A stretch of 64,000 nt of DNA from Agarophyton chilense. Its lineage: Eukaryota; Rhodophyta; Florideophyceae; Gracilariales; Gracilariaceae. A model generated the notes under the pieces. That model was not told where the DNA came from and searched no databases. It saw nothing but the letters and a program-made list of their open reading frames with translations. Numbering within the stretch: position 1 is the first letter of the stretch; every line of letters begins with the position of its first letter. The DNA lies in the NCBI GenBank assembly GCA_030374765.1, contig JARGXX010000097.1:1113141-1177140 (forward strand), in the 5' to 3' direction. The translations under genes and the position numbers were made by a program. This document shows positions 33,064-42,500 of the stretch, piece after piece.

Positions 33064-33279
33064 TCAGTGGCGGGTTGTTTCTTCGATCCAACGTTGGATA
33101 GTTACTGCGACCCTTTGCATCACGGAAGAAGTGTTCACATCTGGCGGCAGAGTGGCATTGGCTACGCCGTGAATACGCTTCGATCCGGAAAAGAAGCGCT
33201 CTGGTGAATTATCTGGCACACTGGACGCCTCACTCGGTGTGGGGTTTTGGGTGGGTTGCAAGAGTGCATCGATGGGCAT
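33064..33279 (-). CDS. Possible DCP1 C-terminal tail after an in-frame TAG
   Basis: This frame is the same as that of the DCP1-like gene, beginning two codons after its TAG at 33283-33285. It reads KMPIDALLQPTQNPTPS, then a Ser/Pro-rich stretch, and ends at 33064. Short hydrophobic motifs followed by Pro/Ser-rich linkers are common in DCP1 tails, so it could be a lost or read-through extension. It is equally possibly chance. Confidence 0.25.
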   Translation of the reverse strand: MPIDALLQPTQNPTPSEASSVPDNSPERFFSGSKRIHGVANATLPPDVNTSSVMQRVAVTIQRWIEETTRH

Positions 33280-33282
33280 TTT

Positions 33283-33873
33283 CTAAGGACGCGGGTTGGG
33301 AATTTGAGGACGGGTCTTTGCGTTCTTGATACTGGCGTTACGTGTGGCGCGCTTCTGTGTACGTTGAGTGCGTGGGGAGGTATCGAGAAGGCGGGCAGAT
33401 TGGGTGGGTTGTGAGGCAGACGTTTCGGATGATTGGGAGGAGGAGGGCATTTCGACGGGCGGTGACTGAGTCGCAGAGAGATATCTCCCTTTCACAAGAG
33501 CCTGGAGAAGTTGGAACACGGAAGAAGCCTCTGGTTTTTGATAAAACCAGATTCCGATAGTCTTTTGTTTGGAGTATGTGTAAATGATCATCTGGTCTTG
33601 AAGCTTGATCTCCTTGTTTCCAATGACGACGTCATCGGAATAGTTTTCAAGACTCTTACGATTTATGACGAAAATGCGGTGGCGAGCGCGGGCGGAGTTG
33701 TTCGGATGGTTCACATGGAGCTCGACGACAAAGAAAGAGCCTTCGATATTCAGTCGACGCCACACTTGGCTGTCGTCGAGCTTATGGAGACAGAGGTGCG
33801 AGGCAAGTGTGATTACCTTTGTGACTGCTGGGTCGGCCCTTTGCAGCACGGACTAGTTCATTTTAGCGGCCAT
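33283..33873 (-). pseudogene. DCP1: mRNA-decapping enzyme subunit DCP1 homologue, stop at codon 7
   Basis: DCP1 activates the DCP2 decapping enzyme in cytoplasmic mRNA decay through an EVH1-like domain. From the ATG at 33873 the frame gives six residues, a TAG (33853-33855), then SVLQRADPAVTK, then WRRLNIEGSFFVVELHV, HRIFVINRKSLENYSDDVV and TIGIWFYQKPEASSVFQLL. This aligns along the whole DCP1 domain with the plant pattern NL-x-VLQR-x-DP, W-x-x-x-x-x-EGS-x-FVV, NR-x-x-x-x-N and IWFY. The TAG falls where DCP1 proteins have Leu. The Ser/Thr-rich tail ends at a TAG at 33283. A less likely alternative is a 69-nt intron, GTGAGT (33921) to AACTAG (33853), joining an upstream exon. Family call is strong; intactness is doubtful. 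Confidence 0.8.
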
Positions 33874-33879
33874 AGCATC

Positions 33880-34398
33880 ACGACGTGGAGGGTCGAAATA
33901 AATACCAGCCGTCATACTCACGGAAAGCACGAGACCGTTCGGGGCGCGAGATGAATCGCACGGAGACACGCCTAAGAGCTGGACGGGAGAAAAGGGGGAG
34001 ACGGCGAGGGGGGGGTTGGCTGGTACAGATGGTCGCATTGTTTCGCAAGGCGCAGCTGTGAGCCGGTTCGGCAAGGTGTTCCCAGCTCGAAAGTTTTCTG
34101 TTCACAAGGGCTTGCTCGCGACATGGGGAAGGCGGGAGGGAAGCGAAGGGATGAGGGTGACCATTGGGAGTTGACCAGGGACCGCAAGATGCAACGCCAC
34201 CTCGCACATGGCGAAGATACGCAGGAGTGGGGGGAGCAAGTGCAGCGACCGCGACTGTTAGACGAGCTGGACGGAATCAGTTGGGCACTGCGTTAGGCCA
34301 TCGGAAAAGAGGATGACGATTCGGCTGCGCGGCTACGCGATATTGTAAAATACTACCGATGTATTCTGCCAGAGATGATTGGCTTATATATGCAGCAG
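33880..34398. other. Upstream region of DCP1, no separate gene supported
   Basis: Minus-strand open frames here would be 5' exons of DCP1 only if the GTGAGT...CTAG intron is real. Otherwise it is leader or promoter sequence. A run of seven G lies near 34010. Confidence 0.35.
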
Positions 34399-34490
34399 GG
34401 TTACGTGAAAGAAGGAAATTCATTGGATGAATTAGGTTACGTGAAAGAAGTAAATCCATTGGTTGAATGAGGTTACGTGGAAGCAGTCTC
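34399..34490 (+). repeat. 36-bp direct repeat, 2.5 copies
   Basis: Units start GGTTACGTGAAAGAAG at 34399 and 34435, with a partial unit GGTTACGTGGAAGCAG at 34471. TATATA lies 14 bp before the first. The array sits about 120 bp upstream of the cysteine-rich ORF and could be part of its promoter. Confidence 0.75.
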
Positions 34491-34607
34491 AAGGTGTAGA
34501 CACCCGACCGGTAGCTTTTCATATTCCACGGCCATAGTCTCGACTTCTTCACCCGCACATGGTTGAACTCCGTTGAAATTCCCTAGCAGTTCTGAGATCT
34601 TTCAGAC

Positions 34608-35540
34608 ATGGCGAAGCAGTTTTTTTGCATTGAAAATGAACGAAAGAAATGTCTGGTAAAGGACGGAGTGATCGGCTCTGATCCTAATCATTATTGTCTT
34701 ATATGCAAGGAACCGATTCATATCATCTGTGGCACATCACCGGTGACACCGATAATGAAAAAATACGGTTCAGATAATTCCTTAGAAGGCTGCGTCGTTT
34801 GCAGTGTATGTAAAAATCCAGGCGGGGCAAGTGGCGCGAGAGGTGTGTGCAGTGCCACTGAGGGGAAGCAAAGACGAGACAAAACAGATGATCAGAACTC
34901 AATTAGAGCCGTTGGAGAACTAATTCCATCCAATGTGAAGGCATTGGTATATGTTGAAACTCAAGACTCTCCGGAGAGGAGAGTTTTCAATGAGCATGTG
35001 CACTACTTGTGCGTTGCAGGGAATCCTCGTGCCGAAAGCTCTGAATGTGATCGTGCTCGCTTAATTCTCCCAAGAACTCCGCACAAAGTATACTGCACCG
35101 ACACTCAGCTTGTGATTGATAAGCGTCGAGAAAATACGGAGAAGGTCCGCAAATACCGTGCCACACACAGAGGAAGGGATAACCGCAACGCACGACGTCG
35201 ATACCAGGAGAAGAGAGATCAACGCGATAGTGAGTCTGCTAGCAATGCCACCTCAAAAAGAAGATCTACGGGACCAAACCAAAAACCACGGGTATTTCTT
35301 ACACCGGCTGGAAGCAGACGAGGCACTGCTGACCCTCACCATCTCCAAGGTGTATATCACGTTCACACGGTTACTGACCTCTATGAAGTTCGGCGAAGCT
35401 TTCACGAATACACTGCATCGGAGATTCCTGAACACGAAAAGAAGAAAATCGTTGAGTTGCAGGCCGACGGGGAAGGTGGACGTCAACTAATGTTGGTAAC
35501 CGAAGAAATCAAAGCGATTGATGCCGGAAAAATGCCGTAG
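34608..35540 (+). CDS. Cysteine-rich zinc-binding-like protein of unknown function
   Basis: This is a 310-residue frame from the ATG at 34608. The N-terminal 70 residues have a metal-binding pattern C30-x2-C33-x4-H38-x2-C41 and then C62-x2-C65-x2-C68, after KDGVIGSDPNHYCLICKEP. A middle region (about 100-165) is followed by a strongly basic segment (KRRENTEKVRKYRATHRGR) that may bind nucleic acid. The C terminus (about 240-310) is charged and helical-looking. Similar Cys/His N-terminal modules occur in transposon-associated proteins, but I do not recognise the family. No intron is evident. It lies upstream of the G-rich minisatellite and is the only non-retroelement ORF here with no obvious lesion besides the 801-codon ORF. 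Confidence 0.55.
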   Translation: MAKQFFCIENERKKCLVKDGVIGSDPNHYCLICKEPIHIICGTSPVTPIMKKYGSDNSLEGCVVCSVCKNPGGASGARGVCSATEGKQRRDKTDDQNSIRAVGELIPSNVKALVYVETQDSPERRVFNEHVHYLCVAGNPRAESSECDRARLILPRTPHKVYCTDTQLVIDKRRENTEKVRKYRATHRGRDNRNARRRYQEKRDQRDSESASNATSKRRSTGPNQKPRVFLTPAGSRRGTADPHHLQGVYHVHTVTDLYEVRRSFHEYTASEIPEHEKKKIVELQADGEGGRQLMLVTEEIKAIDAGKMP

Positions 35541-36070
35541 ACTTGTAAATGATACGGCAAAGCGAAACAATCCATCACATATGTTGAGCAATACTGACGG
35601 TCATTCCAAATCGGTGAATTGAGCCAACCATAGTACAGTTCAGATCTTCTGAAGATCGAATGTCGGAAGAGGATACCGTGAGTACAATCGAACACATGCC
35701 ATTTGTTGAAGACATTCATGTCAATTTCGGCTGGTTCACGAGAAAAAACACACCTGCATCTCATTCTTGTTTGTTTCTTGCATCGCGTTTGCCAGACATA
35801 CCTCTTCGGCGCGTATGTTGCATTTCAGCCTTTTTGAAGGATAAGAACATGGTGACATTCGGGAAACCTCCTGAAAAGAATGAAGGTTCGGCGTTTGAGA
35901 ATAAAGAGACACGTTTTCCGTGACTCCTGTCAATTGAACGGAATGGTTGCATTCTTCGTCCGTTTCTTTTCTGCTTTCCTTGTTCCCCACCTTTTCTATC
36001 CGGAATTGCTGTGGGTCGAGGTCTCGTTTCCTCTAGCACTGTCCGTGAGATCTTTCTGATTGGTGATTCT
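35541..36070. other. No supported gene
   Basis: The frame downstream of the cysteine-rich ORF is broken by several stops. No domain is visible on either strand. Confidence 0.4.
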
Positions 36071-36074
36071 TCGA

Positions 36075-36560
36075 CAAGCCGGGTGCGGGGTTAGTTTGGG
36101 ACAGGGTTGCGGCAGTGGTGGAGGGGAAGTCGGTGCGGGGGTGAGTTGCGGACGGGGTTGCGGCGGTCAGTTTCGGACGGGGTGGCGGCGGTGTTGGAGG
36201 GAGAATTACTGCGGGGGTTAGGTAGGGACTGGGTTGCGGCCGTGGTGGAAGGTGATTTAGTGCGGGGGTTAGGTGGGGACAGGGTTGCGGCGGTGGTGGA
36301 GGGAGAGTTAGTGCGGGGGTGAGTTGCGGACGGGGTTGCGGCGGTGTTGGAGGGAGAATTAGTGCGGGGGTTAGGTGGGGACAGGGTTGCGGCGGTGGTG
36401 GAGGGAGAATTAGTGCAAGGGTTAGGTGGGGACTGGGTTGCGGCCGTGGTGGAAGGAGATTTAGTGCGAGGGTTAGGTGGGGACAGGGTTGCGGCGGTGG
36501 TGGAGGGAGATTTAGTGCGGGGGTGAGTTGCGGACGGGGTTGCGGACGAGGTAGCGGCGG
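36075..36560. repeat. G-rich minisatellite, about 60-bp unit
   Basis: About eight diverged units share GTGCGGGGGTTAGGTGGGG followed by ACAGGGTTGCGGCGG and TGGTGGAGGGAGA. The plus strand has repeated runs of three to five G, able in principle to form G-quadruplexes. Both strands stay open because the period is a multiple of three, giving spurious Pro-rich (minus) and Gly/Val-rich (plus) frames. Confidence 0.85.
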
Positions 36561-38600
36561 CAGATGATGTTTTGGTTGTGGTTGTACAAATGTTGATTTT
36601 GAAGACGGAGTTGGGTGTGGCATTGTATTTAGCAGGAAGTCGGGGAAGGTATGTCGCACTGAGAAAGGAGGTGGAGAGGAAATGGCAATGTTATGGTTAG
36701 TTGCGGACGGGGTTGCAGCGGAAGATGATGTTTTGGTGAAGATGGTACAAACGTGGGTTGTGAAAGCTGAGTTGGCGTTTCCAGTGGGTTCAGAAAGAGA
36801 TCGTGGAAAGGTTGCCCTGAGGAGGGCGCTGGAGAGAATGTGGATCACGGTGACGACGGTTGAGGCAAAGTAAAATGAAGTTTGGAAGCAGTCGATGCGC
36901 TAATCCCAACAAGATGGCGAGTTGGAGGGTTGGCTTTCGGAAGGAAGGTGCGTAACGTGCAGCGTTGGATGCACCCTCGGTGAAAGCGCTGAGGGAGAAG
37001 GGAGGAGGGGAATGCGGAAATGGGGATGGCGGGATGCGGTTGTATGCAGGGGCGCGAGCAGCGCGGTAAATGTTTGGTGCGCGTCGAGCTGGGGCTTAAG
37101 GATGACTAGGGTTGAGAGAGAGGGAGGAGGAGGGTACAGGGAAGGGGAGGGATTGCGTTCGGGGTAGTTGTGGTGGTGGTTTGAGCATCGCGGTTGCCGG
37201 GTGTTTTGGACCTCGACAAAGAGCCGTGCGAGTATGCAGTGATACCCGGACATCGGTTCCCTTTTGAAACAACTGCGCGCGCGCCCCATTTTGGACTTAC
37301 TACGTCCAAACTGGGGCGCGCGCTGCAATTGTGCCACGTGTGGCGCACCCAAATCGCAAACGACATATTCGCCTGGCTTTTCGTCATCAACTTGATGGAC
37401 CCTAGTCTTTCGTTCGAGCAAGCCACGCGCCAGTGAATTTCGCTGTGCCGACTCTTCAGCCCTTTCGCCTCGCAACTTCTCTCAGAACGCGAGTTTTTCC
37501 TCCCTCCTTCCAATGCCGAGGCCAACCTCTCTCGTCATCGCCGAAACAACACCCGCCGCTTGGATCGCTGCCTTTTGCGCCACTTCCTTCTCACGGCCCC
37601 AGACCCCAGCATCTCGCTTCCGGATGAGGGCGCCAGTGAAAAGCGGGACCAAAAAGCTACAGTTGGGGATCGTACTCCTGAGATGGACGCCTTGAAGTTG
37701 GCAGACTCCGTTGCCGTTGATTGTGCCAGTGCGTGCTACGTTTTATCAGCGTATCGTAATTCACACTGGGGGATATCGTCGACCGTGATTGAGAACTCTC
37801 TTTCACAAAGCTCTTCACACGAAGCCTTCCTGTACGAGTCAGAGGGGTCTTAAGAGGTCCGCACAGAATCCGTCGACAAAGACATATGTCCACACAGTCT
37901 CATGTTCTTAAAATGGAAGGCCTTTTTCCAAGAGAGACGGTCAAGTTCACTATCTTATTTCTTTACTTGAATTGCAGCTCTTTTCAATGAATGAACTGTC
38001 TCTGTTCCGGGGAAGTTTGAATGATCCTATGGATTTCGCCGAGAAGGAAAGAGTTTCTGTGGATGTTGAAACAAATGAGGTTTCTTCGGCTACAATGCGA
38101 CGGGTGCTTCTTGGGTTGCCGCCAGCGTTGGAAACCATTCATTTGTTTAAGACGTGTCTGGGGTCTCTTGGTTGCGGACCCAAGCTTTCGCAATCTAGAT
38201 CAGGGGAATCTCCTGACCCCGAGCTTATCCGGGAACCTAAACACAACGTGCCCGGCTTACTGGGTCCGCTTTCTGTCAACGACGAGGTGGTCCTGTTCAT
38301 TAGTAGTCGCGGAGACCTACGAAGAACGCCCGGAAAGAAATTTCTAACCTCAGCGAAAAATGCACGCGGGATTCTCCTTCTCCACTGTTGCTGTTACGCG
38401 TGCTGCTGACCATTCAAACATCTTCACTAGTACCTGATGTTCTAGGACGCCGTCAGGATGCCTTGCCTTCTGAACTGCATCCTATTTTTCTTCTTTCATT
38501 CCAGTTTGGCATTTCCAGAACCTTTTAACTTTGACATGCATCAAGAAGAACCATGATGAATTGAATATCCCCGTGAATAGTTCCAAGGGCTTTCCAACGG
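36561..38600. other. No supported gene apart from the hairpin
   Basis: Many overlapping open frames occur on both strands, none with domain features. Part of this may be the 5' region of the Rieske gene (transit peptide and early exons), but I could not place an exon with confidence. Confidence 0.35.
37268..37331. repeat. Long hairpin, 20-bp stem with one mismatch
   Basis: GCGCGCGCCCCATTTTGGAC (37277-37296) and GTCCAAACTGGGGCGCGCGC (37304-37323) pair with a single mismatch around the 7-nt loop TTACTAC. Pairing continues imperfectly outside (ACAACTGC against GCAATTGT). Confidence 0.8.
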
Positions 38601-38617
38601 CAGACGAGAAACGGTAG

Positions 38618-38903
38618 AGGAACAAGAGCTTCAACTGGTTAAACAAATGGTATCCTGTTTCTCTAGTAGATGATCTAGAAGTTTGACGGCGAAATGCAGT
38701 CCAAATACTCGACACCGATATCGTCGTGTGGCGTGCGGAGGGAAGCGATGGCTGGACGGTGTTTCATGACCGATGTCCGCATCGATTTGCCGCACTCTCA
38801 GAACGAGTACGTTCGTCTACCTATTTCATACCGTCGTCAAAGTTACATTCATCTAACTCTTGAATCGCGCATAAACCGAACGACCAAGACCTTGGAATGT
38901 GGG
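38618..38903 (+). pseudogene. Rieske oxygenase (PAO/TIC55-like), N-terminal part
   Basis: Pheophorbide-a-oxygenase-type proteins are plastid membrane Rieske [2Fe-2S] monooxygenases. The plus strand reads FNWLNKWYPVSLVDDLEV, a TGA (38684-38686), then DIVVWRAEGSDGWTVF and HDRCPHRFAALSE, i.e. the first iron-binding pair C-x-H. A gap of about 60 bp resembling a short intron (GTACGT at 38807, CTAAC at 38853, no usable AG) follows. Another frame then gives ESRINRTTKTLECG up to the Copia-2a insertion at 38903. The second half of the iron-sulphur motif lies on the far side of the element. The in-frame TGA, the damaged acceptor and the insertion make this a pseudogene as it stands. Upstream exons were not identified. 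Confidence 0.75.
38899..38903. repeat. Target-site duplication GTGGG, left copy
   Basis: GTGGG precedes the Copia-2a LTR. The same pentamer follows the other LTR at 45461-45465. Confidence 0.88.
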
Positions 38904-39577
38904 TCACAACGTGAGCGCAGGTTAGGTAAAGGAAAAGGAAGAAGAGGGGGAAAAGACGAGAAGAAGAGAAAAATAAAAGAAGAGAAACAAAGGAAGGTAG
39001 TCAGCCTTGACAATTTACTTCGATCGTTGGCGACCGTCATTGAAAACTATATCTACCTCGCACGCAGTTCCGCCGCCGGTGCTGACCGTCGGCGGGTCAC
39101 CCACGTCTCACACCTTGCCACTGTGCGACGAGGAGTTGCGCGCCAAAACAATTTCAAACATGAAGCATATCAAATAAAAACTCAAAAAAATCATCCAAAG
39201 TGGTGCGCCAGTGCCAACCACCCCGCGCAGCCCAGATTCGGCTGTTACGGCCAAACCCCGTATCCAGCCCACATTCGCACATTCTCTCCAACTGCATAGC
39301 CCGTGCTCATTCAGCGCTCTCGTCCAATCAAATCGCTCCACTTGGGCCGAAGCCCCAACACGCCCCATTAGAACCAGACCACTTGTCCATACCACGTTGC
39401 ATGAGGGCATTTGCAGTAGCCAATCAGATGGCCGTTTCACGTTGAGATTGAGATGAGGCGCATATGCGTTTTTCCGCGGAGGGTGCCCAAAAGTGCCCAT
39501 GCTTAAATCCACTTTTTGTTTTCCACTATTTCCAACACTCCAAAGGGCTTGGGGGCACAGTCGACCAAACCTCAACA
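38904..39577 (-). repeat. Copia-2a 3' LTR
   Basis: In element sense it starts at 39577 with TGTTGAGG, right after the purine tract CGAGGAGGAG. It carries the conserved CGCATATGCG and TGATTGGCTACTGCAAATG block at about 39376-39505. Confidence 0.9.
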
Positions 39578-42500
39578 CTCCTCCTCGACTGGTCGGCCAA
39601 GTCCAACACGGTCCGCGTTATTGTTGTGAAGACCTGGGCCAAGTGGTTTAGTTAAGAAGTCCGCATCATTGTCTTCACTTGGAACGTACGTCACATTGAT
39701 GTGACAATCCTTGACTAGTTCCCGAACGAAGTGCAACTTAACGTCAATGTGCTTAGCGCGACCCGACGGACAGCGTTCACCAGTTGCCCAGTCAATGGCG
39801 CACTGGTTGTCCGAACGAATGGGCACAGCACCTTGCACTTTCCATCCAATCTCCTTAAGCACACGCTTCAACCAAATGACCTCCTGACACGCAAGCGTCA
39901 AAGCATAATACTCGGCCTCGCCGGTAGACAACGCCACCGAAGCCTGTTTTCTTGCGCCCCACATACATGTCGCTTTGCCAAGCTTCACTAAGAAACCAGA
40001 CATTGACTTGCGATCACGCGTGTCCGCAGCGTAGTCAGAGTCAACGTACGCCTCCAGTTTCACCATGCCAGAGTGATAGTGCACACCATGTTCAGTTGTA
40101 CCGCGAAGGTAACGAAGAACCCGCTTTGCTGCCTTGTGACAGTAGGCCGTGGGCGATTTCTGAAAACGAGCCAAGATTAGGACGGGTGCTAATATATCCA
40201 ACCGAGTTCTCAGTGCCAAATACAAAAGCGATCCAATGATCTGCTGGTACAGCTGAGTATCCTGGATGGATTTGTCTTTCTCAGATGTCCACCCGGTAAA
40301 AAAAGATTCTACCATAGGGGTGCATGCCGGCTTGGATCGCTGAAACCCGAAACGGCGCAACACGCTTTCCGTGTACAGTGACTGACCAAGATACAGCGAC
40401 ACAGGTCGACCATCTGAATCTAAAGTCCATTTGAATTCAACGCCGAGGTACAAGTTCACTTCGTCCGCCACACGCAGCTCGTAAAACGACTTAAGCTCCT
40501 CCAAAATCGCATCACGTTCCATGGCAGAAGTTGTGAATATTAGCAAGTCATCCACATAAACTAGCACGAACGCATCCTCACTGCTCTCGTTTTGGCGGCG
40601 AAACACGCAAGGTGCACTCGGTAACTCTTCAAAACATATGCTTTTCATATCCTCGCATAGTTTGTTGTGCCATGCCAAGTGCGCTTGCTTCAGTCCATAG
40701 ATAGCCTTGAGCAATTTGAAGCATCGTGAAGTCACGCCAGGTATACCTCGAGGTGACATGATCCACACATCTTCCTCAAGTTCGCCATTGAGAAACGCAG
40801 TCTTCACATCCACCTGTACCACATACATGCGCAAGCATAACGTCAGATACAAGAATATGCGAACCAAAGAGAACGAAACAACTGGTGCATAAGTCTCCAT
40901 GTAGTCCTGACCATATGTTTGGTGGTTTCCACCGGCTACAACACGAGCCTTAAAACGTTCAACTGACCCATCAGCATTGCGCTTTACCTTCAGTATGACG
41001 TGAGTTGGTAGTGGTTGTGAAGCAGGAGAGTCATCAGGTTTCCAAGTTTGCTTCGACTCCAATGATGAAAACTCTTCATCTACGGCTGCTTGCCACATGG
41101 TACGCTCCTCCGCACTGGCGGACATTGCCTCCTTGAGTGAGGGCTCATCACTAGTAGTGACTTTGACTTGCGATGTACAGTGAGCAGACCCTGCCATGAA
41201 CCACCTCAGAGGTTGACGGCGCGTGCGCCGCGGGTAGCGTGGTTCCGTATCAGCGTTGGCAGATGTATCAAGGTCATCAGCAGCACTTTCGTCATCACTT
41301 TCGGAATCCTGTGCATCGTCTTCATTGCTGCCGGAGTCTGACTCCGACTGCCTGAGTGCTGGAATCAGGTGCGAGGATCCGTCATGAACCACCTCCTCCT
41401 CAACATTATCGACGGAGAAGGTATCCGATTCGTCATCAATGCTATCACATAATCCCATATCGGAGCTATAGTCAGCATCTGACGCACTTTCATCATCCAT
41501 GTAGTTGGCAAGAGATGATGCGCCAGGGAACTTGGATTCATCAAAAGTAACATGTCGTGACTCAATAATACGCGGAGTACCGTCATTATCAACGACGAGT
41601 ACCTTGTACACACCATGCTCAAGAGTCTCCAAGTACACTCCCTCAAGTGCACGAGACTCGAACTTGGGTCCACGCGGAGTCCTTAGCACGAATGCAGTGC
41701 ATCCAAACACACGCACGTGCTTCAACAAAGGTTTATTTCCAGTTACCAGAAAGTAGGGACTGTTGTTAACAGTAGAATGTTGCACTCGATTACGCACAAA
41801 GATAACATGTTTCAGCGCATATGGCCACAAACATTCTGGTAGATCGGCTTGGATCAGCAACGATCGAGCAGCTTCCACCATGGTACGATTGATGCGCTCA
41901 GCTATAGCGTTGTGTTCGGGGGTGTATGGAGCAGAGAAAGAAGTGAGGCCATGTTCTGCTGCCAAGTTCTCTTGCAGGGCAATATATTCTTCTGCACCGT
42001 CCGAGTGCAAACTTTTGATATGCACTCCTCCAAGCTGCTTAAACTTTGCCGCAATACCCACAAACACATCACTAAGAGCACTGCGATGGATCACCAGACC
42101 TAGGAACACATACCGTGAGTGATCATCGAGGAATGTACATGCATATTGAAACTTGTCCGGAAAAGACTTTTCCAGAGGACCTACAATATCCGAGTGCACA
42201 ATGTCACCAACCGCGGATGCATGTTCAAAGTGACCTGGGAACGGAAGCTTATGAGCCTTGCCAAGTCGACATGCTCGGCATACCTCCTCCATGTCACACA
42301 AGTGCGGCACTCCATCTGCGTACTTGTGTACATGTTGCAGATCACGTTGGTTGATGTGAGCCAGTCGTCGGTGCCACAGTTGAGTCTCCGTAGACTTTGT
42401 CGAAAGCGCAAGTTCCACGCCAGCATGCCCTAAAGGTTGAGGCAGTGTGTACATGCGAGATACCTTGTCACGATCACCATTGCCCACCTCAAAACCATTT

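Noticed and set aside
36033-36848. A proline-rich protein encoded on the minus strand
   Set aside because: The frame is open because of the 60-bp minisatellite (period a multiple of three). The complementary strand is open for the same reason, and the ends have no coding character.
36900-37475. A 191-codon minus-strand gene
   Set aside because: It crosses the long hairpin and changes composition abruptly, with no recognisable motif. Overlapping plus-strand frames are equally long.
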